A stretch of DNA of 64,000 bases, taken from NCBI GenBank assembly GCA_029168955.1, contig JAPDOI010000434.1:248001-312000 (forward strand), given 5' to 3'. Each line of letters opens with the position of its first letter. The stretch's first letter is position 1. The notes beneath the pieces are model-generated. The model was not told where the DNA came from. It searched no databases and saw nothing but the letters and a program-made list of their open reading frames with translations. Positions 11,700 through 21,921 of the stretch are shown here, piece by piece. A program made the translations under genes and the position numbers. Source of the DNA: Aplectana chamaeleonis (taxonomy: Eukaryota; Nematoda; Chromadorea; Rhabditida; Cosmocercidae).

Positions 11700-12750
11700 T
11701 TATATCCTTATGTTTATTCGTTTTACCATCTACAATGAACTTTCGTCTCAGTCCAGGGAAGTATTGGCTAAAAAGCTACCTTATTTGGACCAAATCGAAC
11801 CCTCAGGCACTGTCTACGTGTCGGGCGTTATCACCACGGAAGTCTATATCATCCTCGCGCATTATCGTGAGAGAGAAGACTGTCTACAGCGGTTACAAAT
11901 CGCAAAATTCAATGCGAGGCGCGCGGACGATGGTTTAATCCGTTGTCCATTGGTCCGCACGAGATGGCTCCTGTCCTACTCGTTCCGGGGCACAAACTTA
12001 CAACTATGCTTATTTTCTATCGCCATATCAAACAATACCACTCCGGCACATATTCCACCACTGCCTCATTACGCACTACGTATTTTATTCCTTCTATTCG
12101 CAGTGCTGTCGCTAAAGCGTTACGCACGCGTATCGTCTGCAAAAGGGCCAATTGTCTACCATATCGGTATCCCGATATGCCCTCGTTGCCGAAGGAAAGG
12201 ATCGAAAGATCCCGACCGTTCCAGTACATCGGTTGAGACTATTCGGGTCCTATCAGCTACGGATCCAACGCGAATATTATTCAGAAAAGCTGGATCTGTC
12301 TCATCACGTGCATGACTACTCGAGCAGTTCATCTGAAGCTCGTCTACGACAACACAGTGCAGGAATTTATACTCGGATTTCGTCGCTTCATCGCACGACG
12401 GGGCACTCCGGACGTGGTGTATAGTGATAATTCGACGACCTTCCACGCGGGTGAAGACGCGATTTCCAAAGTTCTATTCTCTTCCAATCCAACGGACTCG
12501 GTTGAGGAATGGTTCGGCCAGCACAAAGTTGTCTGGCGGTTCATAACTCCCTTGTCACCGTGTGAAGGAGGATTTTATGAACGTATGGTCGCACTCTCCA
12601 AGTCTGCATTCAGGAAGACAGTCGGACGATCGCTACTGACTTGCAGTCAGCTTCATAGTATCGTCGCAGAGATTGAGGCCGTCCTCAATTCTTGCCCTAT
12701 TACACCTTTCAGGGAAGCTGAATGTTTCGCACTTGTGCTCAGGCCTTGAG
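11700..12750 (+). pseudogene. BEL/Pao integrase (H2C2 zinc domain plus DDE core), frameshifted
   Basis: The integrase inserts the cDNA into chromosomes. The N-terminal part (11710-11950) is in one frame. A second frame (11943-12236) carries the H2C2 zinc-binding pattern: the His residues in FYRHIKQYHSG and the Cys residues in IVCKRANCLPY. The core follows in a third frame (12312-12749), with the catalytic Asp in VVYSDNSTTF (about 12415-12445) and the catalytic Glu in CEGGFYERM (about 12562-12588). Further on come LLTCSQLHSIVAEIEAVLNS residues typical of Pao. The first catalytic Asp is not clear because of the frame break near 12290-12312. Confidence 0.75.
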
Positions 12751-13255
12751 ATTTCCTGATACCGCGTGTCAGACTGCAAATTCCGCAGTTACCGGTATCT
12801 CAGGACAATCCTCTCATTGCTCAACGCAGGCTCACGGAATGGTTTCAAAAACTATCAACGTTCTGGATCATTTCTGGAGTATCCGGCGAACGGACTACTC
12901 AGCTGCATTAAAAGAACGCCATCAACTCCGTATGAGACAAGATCGGTCTACAAATGTGCTACAACAAGTCGGTGACATCGTAATAATCGCTGATGATAAG
13001 TTGCCTCGTGGACAGTGGATGTTCGGTCTAATAACCCAGCTCAATCCGAGTCAAGAAGGACAAACTCGGACTGCTACAGATCGAACGTCCAACAACAAGT
13101 CGCTAAAGCGTTCTACAGTACACCTGAAGCCGTTGGAAAACTCATCTACTGAACCTCTCGAGGTTCAACGTCAGGCTACAATCGAACTACAGCCACCTCG
13201 CGTTCAACCATGGAGAAGTGCAAAAACATTGCACAGATTCATCAGGTGTACTTAG
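12751..13255 (+). pseudogene. BEL/Pao DUF5641 C-terminal domain
   Basis: This is the C-terminal domain that follows the integrase in Pao elements, seen in the frame ending at 13255. It has the FWSIRRTDYSAALKERHQ segment, VGDIVIIADDKLPRGQWMFG and the ending RSTVHLKPLE. These match the usual WxxWxxEYLxxLxERxK, VGDxVLIxDDxxPRxxWxxG and RPVxKLxxLE layout of DUF5641. It is joined to the integrase core by a frame change near 12740. The function is unclear but it may act as a chromodomain-like tail of the integrase. Confidence 0.75.
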
Positions 13256-13481
13256 ATATGCCTTAATACGCATTGCTTTAGCCTCTTCTGGCTCGTTCTA
13301 GTCAAAAAACCGCAGTTTCCAGTGTTAATCTATCCTTCCAGGTCGACACGTGAGTTAGCGTGCTGCAACACAACGTGGCAGACGCGTCGCGGTCATATCT
13401 CATCCGCGCGCAGCCACGCCGATCGAGCGCTGGCTGCCTCATTTCGAAATCTTCGGCACCTCTCGTGATCGATCAACGTGG
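13256..13481. other. Spacer after BEL/Pao coding region
   Basis: This is GC-rich sequence following the last Pao codon and ending at a TTAA. A polypurine tract and 3' LTR would be expected here. I cannot match it to the 5' side, so no LTR is called. Confidence 0.35.
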
Positions 13482-13485
13482 TTAA

Positions 13486-13759
13486 CCATCAGAGGCCGGC
13501 TGGCGCGACCCGCGGCGCAAATCTGAGGCGCGCGCGTTCGTACGATTGTAGCACGATTATTCACTCAACCAAAATCCCATGCATGCGACAGAATGTGATA
13601 TAAAGTCGAAACGAGTACCTAGCTCTTCTCAATACTCTACTGACGAAACTCGGGAAGTAAAAATAATACAATATGTGGTATGAAAACTAAATTCCACACT
13701 TCTCTAAGGTTAAAAGGGCGAAACTACTCTCAGCTCTACCTATTACAGAAGCAACATCA
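13486..13759 (+). repeat. Left terminal inverted repeat (274 bp)
   Basis: This is the left arm of the TTAA-flanked element; it pairs with 15870-16143. It has a TATAAAG-like box (about 13600) and ends in GAAGCAACATCA. Confidence 0.6.
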
Positions 13760-13798
13760 TTGTGAGAACCCACGAGACCAATCTTAACAGCATATTCC

Positions 13799-14523
13799 GC
13801 CAACACGTAGCTAGATGCCTCACACGGAAACCAGAGATGCCCAGGGTTTCAGAGGCATCTAGTCTAATTTTGGCACGAGAATTTACGTAAATGACGGAAA
13901 GTTTAGCCTCAGTTGGTGAAATTCTAGCTACAGCGCCTGCATATTCTACGTGAATTCTCGCTACAGCACCCGCATGTTCTACGCTTATTCTCGTTGCAGC
14001 ACATGGTCGATCGACCGACCCAGTGTTGATCCGTTCTAGAAAGGCGACTACAGCTGCGGTCGACCACATTGCCGTTTCTTTCCCAGAGCCTTTAGCATCC
14101 CAGCGTCCAAATTTATCCTTAGCAAGGTCTTCCAGAGAGCGACACGGGGTCACCATCTACGACCGTCCACAGAGTGTCAAGTTATCCGTGGGCTGACTGG
14201 GCCAACTTTGTTCGAACGGCATTCCTGCGTTCAGCGTAGCCAGCGCGGGTTTGTGATTGTATTTCAACACAGACTGTCGCTAAATCCGTAGATTCTCGCT
14301 TCTAAATTATAGCGAGAATATACGGGTTAAGCGTCAGAGAGATCAATGATCTGAATTTAGCCTTCGTTTTTACGTAGGCTACGCGCAGAATTCGCACCCT
14401 TGTAGCCTCTACACAAGAATGTGCGGGTTTTAGCTATCGTAGCCAAAACCCCGGTTTTACCGCTACAAGGAATGGGGCGGCGTTTCAGGCCGCGCCCTCG
14501 GAGGCATCTAGCTACACGTTGGC
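13799..14523 (-). mobile_element. TIR element family B, complete copy nested in the TTAA element
   Basis: The ends are inverted repeats: GCCAACACGTAGCTAGATG at 13799 and its near-complement at 14501-14523. The 725-bp body matches 36035-36697 in the opposite orientation. It carries a 64-nt perfect-looking palindrome (14274-14337) and iterated TAGAATATGCGGGYGC-type words. An open frame of about 95 codons (minus strand, within 13743-14156) is also open in the other copy, with similar residues such as ISPTEAKLSVIYV. No known transposase motif is seen, so I class it as a nonautonomous TIR element. Confidence 0.65.
14274..14337. repeat. 64-nt hairpin inside TIR element B (copy 1)
   Basis: The two arms CTGTCGCTAA...TTCTCGCT and AGCGAGAA...TTAAGCGTCAG form a stem of about 28 bp with few mismatches. 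The same hairpin exists in copy 2 at 36151-36214, so it is a conserved part of the family. Confidence 0.7.
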
Positions 14524-14529
14524 AGAGTT

Positions 14530-15869
14530 TGAGGAGCTCAAAGTGTATAGAACAGACCATTAATAACGTCCTTTAAACTGATTTAAGGAGAACATCTTCT
14601 TCCAATTCTCAAGTAGGTGATTCCACTCATGCAAAGAAAAAACCGTCATTATTCAGTCCTAGAACAACAGAGGAATTTTCTAGCCTACTAGTTAGCAGAA
14701 AGTCTGATTATTCTTCTCCATCATCGCAGTCCGTCTTGAGTTTGATCCAATTCAACCTCATTCAACTAGATATGAGATCGGATTTCTTAGGAATAAATCA
14801 CGCTAGTAACAACATCAAACTTGGAGAGACATGCGGAACTTAGGTGATTTGATTGATGGGTTTTTTTGAGATACATTTCTCCAGAGCAAAACCTCATGAA
14901 CTACACCCCTTACCCTTCAGAGCCCCAGTATTACTCGTATTTTCTGAGGTTTTAGAGGGTAGACTAAGACTCACTACCTTAGAAAGAGCATGAAAAACGA
15001 TTCATTAGACAACATTCAATATTCCTTATTCTCTCAATGCTTTTAACATTCTACTACTTGACAGTGGGGAACCGTCTCGAAAAGATGAATCGAGCACAGC
15101 AGAGGAGCAATAGACTCGTTTTTAACAGCTGTTAAGATTGGTCTCGTGGGTTCTGTTACAAAGGAGGCTTGCCATCTTCCGGTGGCGATTTGGAAAACCA
15201 TGTGGTCGTTGCTGTAGGTGTGACAGTAAATTAATTACCTGCGCTTGAAATATGCCAACTAACTGCGGGGATTCCGAAAATGGCATTTACATTGCGTCAC
15301 GAATAATTTAGGAACCCTATCAGGGGTTTTTCGGAGCGTTCAGAAAAAAAATTTCGGAAAAAAACTTTTAAAACTTTTAACTTGGGGTTATTCAGGGCGC
15401 TGAACCCAAATCTGGGGTCCATTCCTAGCCAGACTTAGAGTGTGAAACAGCCCGAATAACCCCTATGAGCATGTTTTTGAGCGATTCGATCGTGACATTC
15501 TCGAAATCGTCAAAAGTCGCGTTTAGGCAGCAAATTTCCCCCACTTCGAAGCTTTGGGCCGAGTCAGATGGAATTTTTCAAATTTTGACAAATGGGCCTC
15601 AAATTCGTAATTAGCACCCAAAACAACCCCAGAAACGAGTTTTCGGCTCACTCCGAGACAATTTTTTTGAACGCTCTGAAAATTGTCATTCGTGTACCCC
15701 TTTTCTATTGGCTATGCTATGGAAATGTCCACTTTCGCAAATCTCCTGTAAATATTTGGGGCATTTAGCAGATTCTCAGTATGGAATATAAGAGCACTGT
15801 TCTCCCCCTTGAACATATCAACGTTGCATCTCGAAACTCTACCTTATGTGTGCAACCCTACCCTGTTAT
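14530..15869. other. Interior of the TTAA element, no genes seen
   Basis: The sequence is AT-rich without open frames of note. The stretch 15126-15160 is an inverted match of 13763-13795. The stretch 15161-15869 has no counterpart in the left arm. Nothing else is recognised. Confidence 0.5.
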
Positions 15870-16143
15870 TGATGTTGCTTCTGTAATAGGAAGAGCTTAA
15901 ATTAGTTTCGCCTCTTAATCTCAGAGAAGTGTAAAATGTAGTGTTTATATTACGTATTGCATTGTTTTCACTTTCCGAGGCTCGTCTGTAGGGTATTAAG
16001 CAGAGCTAGGCTTCGTTTCGCCTGTATATCACATTCCCTCATCTGCATACGGTTTTGGTCGAGTGTATAATCGTGCTCCAATCGTACAAAGGCGCGCGAG
16101 GCTGGTTTGCGTCATACGCGTCACGTCAGCCGGCCTCCGGTGG
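15870..16143 (-). repeat. Right terminal inverted repeat (274 bp)
   Basis: This is the right arm of the TTAA-flanked element, the reverse complement partner of 13486-13759, ending at the TTAA at 16144-16147. Confidence 0.6.
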
Positions 16144-16147
16144 TTAA

Positions 16148-17168
16148 TCACTTTCGTGGTCGATTCTGGATTCACTGGTCAGCTGTTGGTTGTTTGCTGG
16201 ACTATTTACTCGGATTCGACGCAGTACCCTATTCTAATGGTACTCAGGTACCCCGCTTTTAAATTTTCATCTATTTTGCTGTGTCTGCCGCGCATATTTT
16301 TGATTTTTGCGTTTACTTGCGCTTTCTCTCAGAATTTGACTCGCATTTCTCGTTTTTGCCAAAATCACATTTTCTAATTTCTTCCTCACATGTGATTTGG
16401 CTCCTCACCCCGCAACTTCCACAGTGGATGACCCCATCATCTCCATTGCCCGCATTCTTCAATTTTCTTAGGTGTACTCCTCGCACTTTCGCTGGAGTTA
16501 CACTCTTATTTTATATTCCAGTTTTTGATCAACAACACCTTTGACACTCACGCGCCCACTGTGATCTGCCGCACACACGACCCCCCTACAGCGCGCAAAC
16601 CTGACTTTCCTCAACAATCACCCTTTCATCCCAATTTTTTCATCGTAGTATGGTTCATAATTTTTTGTTTACATTTTTTTCATTTTTCAGAGCAGAGAAT
16701 CCCTCTGATGCAGGGGAACCTCTGCCCAAATTTTTTTCAAAATCCCAAAACTTGTAAAATTTTCAAAATTTTCAAAAAAATCCCTTTTCATCATGGATCA
16801 TTTCGCACCTTTCGTTAACTATTTTTTGTTTTCAGCGCATGCAAACCCTCAAATACGGGGGAACCCATGCGCAATTTTTTCTAAAATCCTAAAAACTTAT
16901 AAAATTTTTTTTCAACACATTCAACAAACAATTTTTCGTAATCTTTATTCAGCACAAACAAACAATAGTCTCTTCTCATCGTAGCAGCTTAGTAAATCCG
17001 CACCTCATCGGTGCACTCGCCTCTCCAATCGCTATCAACATATTTACTTGTTTGTTTCTCACATTTATCGTAAATTACGCTCATTTTTCTGTTGGTTTAC
17101 CACGTTATCGCACTCCTTTTTTTCAAAAAGCTTGTGTAACGTGCCCTGAACCAGCACACAGCGTTCAC
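16148..17168. other. AT-rich leader region before the second Pao-type gag
   Basis: No gene is recognised. Two diverged direct repeats of about 150 bp (about 16695-16800 and 16850-16930) share GGGGAACC...GCAAATTTTTT...AAAATCCTAAAACTT-type words. The position suggests an untranslated leader or LTR region of the gag that follows, but no LTR ends are identified. Confidence 0.4.
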
Positions 17169-18465
17169 GATGAACAACGATCAATATATATCCAATTCGC
17201 AGCCACCGCCATCGGCTGCACCGGAGACGTTGCATCCTTTTACGATCGCGCAGCAGTTGCAACAGCTTCTGCAGTGCCCTGCAGGTACAGGCACCGCTGC
17301 TTCAGCAGCTCGTAGCTGAGCTCTCAGCGGCCATCGCAGCTCTCCAGCTGAACATCGCTAGCCCAAATGCCATCTCCTCCGCTAGCACCGCATCGCTGGT
17401 ACCTGCTCTTCAGGCCAACATCGCTCACAATCCACCGCCTGTTACCTTCGCAGAGTTACTGCCGTCTCTGAGGAACACCAACACTTTGTGCAGAAACGTG
17501 CAGTCATATCTCAAGGAACTGCAAAACATGGGAAACACTCCGCATGGCACTCAAGCCTTTGAGTTGCTTACAACCATACGCAGTCACCTTGACAATCTCT
17601 AAGAAAAGCGCAATGCGGTTTTGCTCAACCTCGCAATGACTCTCATTATGGATCAACAGCCGAGAGTTGGACGAGCGTTGGAAGCGCACGAGCTTACCAT
17701 CGGCGACATTCAGAACGTATTGATCACAACCACTGACCTTATAACCGCCGCATCAAACAATATTCCGGTGCTACAGGAAGCGGTTCGTGAACATTTTCGC
17801 GCTGTCGTCGCTCAGCAGCAGCATTCCATCAACGCTGCATCGGCTCCAACGTTCAAAATTAAGAGAAAATTGACCGCACACTTTTCAGGTAAGCGCACTG
17901 CTTCTCCAGCACACTCTGTCGGGTCTCAGGACCGCCTTCCGTCTACGTCGAGCCCGGTCTTCTTGACTCCGGCACCCAAACTATTCGCACGTTCCAGTTC
18001 TCCCCCGCAACCGTCTCAGCCCGTACCGCCGCCAGCTCCTGTTGTGCCCCCCAGCCTGTGCTTCAGCCCATTTTTCCTGATCGTCCCGCCGGCTGGCAAC
18101 TGGCCCCGGTCAAGGAAAACCCGGAAGGATCGCACACACGCTGCTTCTTCTGCCACGACAAACACTTCTCGACGGGCTGTCAGAACTATCCGCGTCTGGT
18201 CGATCGTGTCATGACCGACGCACGCAGAGGTGGTTGTTTCATCTGTGGTGGCAAGCACGGCGAAAGCGAATGTGAATCCGTACGCAAGTGCAAAGCTTGC
18301 CGCTCGGATCGCCACCATACCGCCTTCTGTGTCTACAACAACCATCACAACGCGATCACCGAGCTGGAAAATTGGTCACATGGCGACTTGCTGAATGAAG
18401 GTCGTAGGATTGCGGGAGAAGTAATACACAAGCTTGCTATAGCGAGACTTAGGTCTCAAAAGTAA
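17169..18465 (+). pseudogene. Second BEL/Pao-type gag with zinc knuckles, broken
   Basis: The ATG at 17169 opens a Gln-rich N-terminus (MNNDQYISNSQPPPSAAPE). After a frame change near 17290 the helical capsid part runs with one in-frame TAA (17600-17602), then a Pro/Ser-rich linker (17900-18050). A second frame change near 18060-18110 leads to three zinc-binding clusters: CFFCHDKHFSTGC, CFICGGKHGESEC and CKACRSDRHHTAFC (about 18150-18335). This Cys/His spacing is typical of Pao gags. The frame ends at 18463-18465, followed by GTAAGTTT, which could be a splice donor. It is not the same subfamily as the gag at 7569. Confidence 0.7.
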
Positions 18466-19494
18466 GTTTATTTGTTAAAATATTTATTTAGTTCTAACAT
18501 TTTCGCACTTTTCATTTCTCACCCTCGCATGAATCGATTTTTATGTAAGTAACTTTCGCATCTTTCATTTCTTCATAATTGTCTTTCTTAAAAAGACACA
18601 AAGATCGATTCGCAGAGGACGTTTTTCTAAAAACATTTGTTATAGTTAAGGGTAGGGTCTCAAACCCACCTCCTATATATCCACGTATGTAGCTTTATAT
18701 CGCACTCGCGGGTTTTTCATGATCTCCGCACTTCCGGTAATTAAGCATACGGCGGAAGCAGTACGTGTATCATGCACTGTCTGGTCTTTCAGTCGCAGCG
18801 CCGTGTTTTTTAGATACACGTGCTGCCAACTGTTTTACGCGCATTGAAAGGTCTTTTGGGGCAAGCGGAGGAAGGCCGCTTTCTTTTATTCTTTCTTTTA
18901 GCTTGAACCAGGGTTCAGTTACAGCCTTTGGGCTAGTGCCTTGTCCCTCACTTGGGTCTCGTGTCACTGGCAAGGTTCTCTCTCCCCCTCGCACAAAGTA
19001 CTAGTCTTTGACCTCGTGCACTTACGCACTGCCCAGTAGTTTAGGCCCACAACTTTTTTGTTGGTGGTGAGGTGGTGGTGTTGTGGTATTTCCTGGTCAT
19101 CGTCATAAGAAGAACTGTGCCTTTACATCTTCGGCACCCGTCAGTTACGTACTTTGTTTGCTAGACCGACAAGAGCACAGTGATCCCGTGTAAATATCCT
19201 GTATATATTTTTTTTTGTTGCAAATCGGAGAGCGTTTACCATCATAGCTAACTCGTAGGTCTTAGGGCCCCAAGTCATGTATAGGTCATCGTCAAAAACA
19301 TCGACCCGGGATCTCCTCCCCTTCTATTGGTTCACAGCGCACTGGACAAGCCGTCACAGTCGTCACCAAGATCGAGCGCTGATAGGCCCAAACGATCGTC
19401 GGTACCCCCTAGGTGGTGTTTGTATTATTGCTTCCCCGTGGTGTCTCCGTATACCTTGAGATGCGCTCAGGTTTAGTCCTTTTCTGAGCCCCCA
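18466..19494 (+). other. Region after gag 2; possible protease remnant
   Basis: An open frame at 18765-19004 contains LSVAAPCFLDTRAANCF, which resembles the start of a retroelement aspartic protease (LLDTGA...F) with Arg in place of the catalytic-loop Gly. The similarity is short, so this is only a suggestion that pol once followed gag 2. The rest (19005-19494) holds no recognisable RT, integrase or other gene. Confidence 0.3.
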
Positions 19495-19664
19495 GTGTCG
19501 TGACTTTCGTCCGACTTATTCATTGCTGACGTCATCCCCTGTACAAGGGCGGCAGAGTGCATAGACATCGGGGCCTGGCGGCGTGTCAGTACGGTTAGGA
19601 ACATTCTAGAGCAGGCAGAGACGCAGAGGGCGCAGGCTACCAGAGCGCCGCCCATCGATTACCA
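19495..19664 (+). repeat. 170-bp dispersed repeat, copy 2
   Basis: This is the inverted partner of 1-170. It starts with GTGTCGTGAC at 19495, which is the true border seen in both copies. Confidence 0.7.
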
Positions 19665-20802
19665 ACATTCTTCTCGTCGTGGTGCGCGTCGTCCGGCTGC
19701 TCGTCAACGGCAACGCAGTCGGGTCCGAGCTCTCCTGCTCCCCATGGTCCGTCTTCGGCCCAGCGAGCCGTGGCTCGCTGGCCAAGCAGTACAGGCCGCA
19801 GTCATCGTCCGGCCAGGAGCCCGAAGTCACCAGGTGGGCAATTATCGTACTGCCTAAGAAGCAGATACCCGAAGGGAGGGCAATGGCGCAGGAGGCCGTT
19901 GCTTCTACCCCGTAGTCCCGGTGCCGTGACACACGTCCCACCGAAGTGACGCGGAGGAAACGCAGCGGTCCGGAGGCACCACTTAGGTCCAACTCCTAGT
20001 TACTGGGAGGAGTCCGCACTTGACCCGTAGGAACGTTGTATCTAACAGAGGTTAAACGCATCATACGTATCTGGTGTTCTGTTGTGTAGCAAAAGTACAG
20101 ACAGTGAGGCGGTAATATCCGCAGGGTACGGCCTTATTCAGTGCAGTCGACAGCCCATGTGTATTTTGTGTTATGTTCGCTTTGGAGTCGCAAACCAGGG
20201 CGCCGAAGTCGACAAGATGTATTTGCGACGTAAACACTGATGAGTATTGGGTGGTTATTATATGGTTAACGTTTTCAATCTAGTCTGACGCACGGACCAG
20301 GCGCCTGGCCGTGCGGGGTTGGCGGCCTCAATGGAGAATGCGGTTTCGATTCGCGCGGGGTGATCTACCGTCACAGCCCCGTCCATTCATCAGACTAGAA
20401 TTATTGCGCGCACTCTATGTGTCAGCTCAAACAGGGCTTGGGCCTTTATGTGTACGTCCCTTACCCGTAGTGGCAGTGTCGGTAATGAGCGAGCATAGCG
20501 TGCAGAGTCCTGTCGCAGATGTCTCCAATACGTGACGGGCGGGTGTGTCACCCACACCGCCGATGCAAGGAGCTTGGCGGACCCGCACATCGCGACAGCC
20601 ACTAACCGACAGATACCATAGGACGGCGGAGATTGCTCTTCTCCCACTAACAGTTTGACAGACTTGCTCTTTGGAGTATCGATGCGCATGCTCATCACTA
20701 ATTACTTCCAGCACCTGGAGAAGAATTCAGACAGATTTAGAAACATTACGACCGTCATCAAAAGTTTTTGATCTACCACTCGATGGCTCCACCGAAGAAT
20801 GA

Positions 20803-20805
<3 letters not shown>
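19665..20805. other. Unassigned region
   Basis: The sequence is GC-moderate with several short open frames on both strands and no recognisable domain. An Arg-rich frame just right of the 170-bp repeat is not supported as a gene. Confidence 0.4.

Positions 20806-20851
<46 letters not shown>
20806..20851. repeat. (CT)n microsatellite
   Basis: This is an uninterrupted CT/TC dinucleotide run of 46 bp. On the other strand it makes a meaningless Arg-Glu repeat open frame. Confidence 0.95.
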
Positions 20852-20854
<3 letters not shown>

Positions 20855-20857
20855 ACT

Positions 20858-20930
20858 GAGGCAGCGTCTATACGTCGCGAGAACGCCAACTCTCGCTGTG
20901 CAGCGCTCCTCAGCGCTATCCAACACTGAT
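20858..20930 (+). mobile_element. Partial PIF/Harbinger-like MITE end
   Basis: GGCAGCGTCTATACGTCGCG and the following about 55 bp match the left end of the complete MITE at 57958-58389. Only one end is found here, next to the CT microsatellite, so the copy is truncated. Confidence 0.55.
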
Positions 20931-21289
20931 GGGTGGTCGTAGAGTCCCCCGTCAGACTTGGTTGAAAAGCCGACTGGGTCCGGGGCGGAAAAACCGATCT
21001 CGGTGTGATTGGCCCTACACGTGTGCTCGCGTGAAACACCCGTATGGACTGGGTGGATCCCGGACCAGGGTACAGCACGAGGTGTGGGCCGGCCAGTTTT
21101 GCTCAGATCATCCCCCCTCTAATGGCAATTTTCTCAGACCCCCCCCAAGAACGTTAATAGGTCAATTTTTGACAGTTTTCTTCCACCCCCCACCAAGAGC
21201 TGATGTTTTCAAGCAGATTATCCAGCAGGTTCACATACCTCTTACGTTTCACTGCAGTTAAATTTCTGTCAAGCGAGTTAAGCTTGATT
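20931..21289. other. Unassigned spacer
   Basis: The spacer lies between the partial MITE and the repeat flanking the Penelope locus. C-rich runs (CCCCCCC near 21145, CCACCCCCCACC near 21185) are present. I see no gene. Confidence 0.4.
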
Positions 21290-21719
21290 GATTTACAAAG
21301 TATACCAACTTTCACCGTCTAAGATGGACGCTGAAGGGCGCTACAGTACACAGGATCACACCTTTCTCTGGTGTGGCCCCACCGGAAGTCGACGATTCTG
21401 AAAACTAGGAGTCACGAGAGTAGGATATTTGACTCCAGCGTAGTTGATTTACTCGGTATACTCACTTTCAACGTCCAACATGAATGCTGACAGTATACAG
21501 CCGCACACTTTTCTCAGGTGTGGTCCCGCCGAAAAGGGGCATTTTTTAAATTCAGGTGTCAAAAGAGTAGGATATTTGAGTCCAGCGTGGTCGATTTACT
21601 CTTATGACTTGTTTTGAACATCTCAGATAGACGCCTAAGACCGCTACATAGATGGCGAGAGACGATGAAAAAATTCGGCCAAGTCCTTAAAAAAGTAGGT
21701 TTTTGGAACGTTGTAAGTT
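21290..21719 (+). repeat. Flanking repeat family R, left copy
   Basis: It holds two imperfect internal units with GATCACACCTTTCTC...GTGTGG, GAGAGTAGGATATTTG and CGCTACATAGAT...GAGACGATGAAAAAA. The same family occurs at 41560-42045 (opposite orientation) and 43455-43896 (same orientation). This copy abuts the minus-strand Penelope end. Confidence 0.7.
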
Positions 21720-21921
21720 AATATTGTTGAAGTTGAATACAGCTTGGCACGAGGTCTTAACTGACTTTATTCGACTGACGTTTCGGCGGTTTCGCATTCT
21801 TCAGAGTCTGAAAGAGCCAATTCCAATTATAAAAATACACGATCAAACGCCGTAACGGTAAACTCTACAGAAAATCGACTCCCAAAATTCCAACCTGATA
21901 AACAGGAGAAAAGCAGACAAC

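Larger units (their letters stand above)
7569..13255 (+). mobile_element. BEL/Pao LTR retrotransposon internal region, inactive
   Basis: In order on the plus strand are gag with a DUF1759-like block and a zinc knuckle, an aspartic protease (DUF1758-like), RT, an RNase H-like region, an H2C2 zinc-binding integrase domain, the integrase core and DUF5641. This order and the DUF5641 end are diagnostic of BEL/Pao rather than Gypsy or Copia elements. The frame changes several times and there are in-frame stops (TAA 8386-8388, TAG 9406-9408), so the copy is dead. No pair of flanking LTRs could be recognised. The RTE lies just upstream and a TTAA-bounded inverted-repeat element just downstream. Confidence 0.85.
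13486..16143. mobile_element. 2.66-kb nonautonomous element with 274-bp terminal inverted repeats flanked by TTAA
   Basis: Sequence 13486-13759 matches the reverse complement of 15870-16143, each 274 bp long, at roughly 70-75% identity by eye. Homology starts on both sides exactly inside a TTAA (13482-13485 and 16144-16147) and ends at TACAGAAGCAACATCA. A TTAA duplication is the mark of piggyBac-type transposition, and the ends read CCAYCRGAGGCCGGC. A further inverted match (13763-13795 with 15126-15160) extends the arms on the inside, interrupted in the right arm by about 710 bp. No transposase is visible inside. A competing reading is two LTR fragments in opposite orientation, but they do not start with TG. 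Confidence 0.55.

Noticed and set aside
13260..13759. 3' LTR of the BEL/Pao element, ending in AACATCA
   Set aside because: No matching 5' LTR was found, the repeat unit starts at TTAA and not TG, and its partner at 15870-16143 is inverted. A TIR reading fits better, though an LTR origin is not excluded.
20803..21078. Minus-strand open frame ending in a long Arg-Glu repeat
   Set aside because: It is a translation of the CT microsatellite at 20806-20851.
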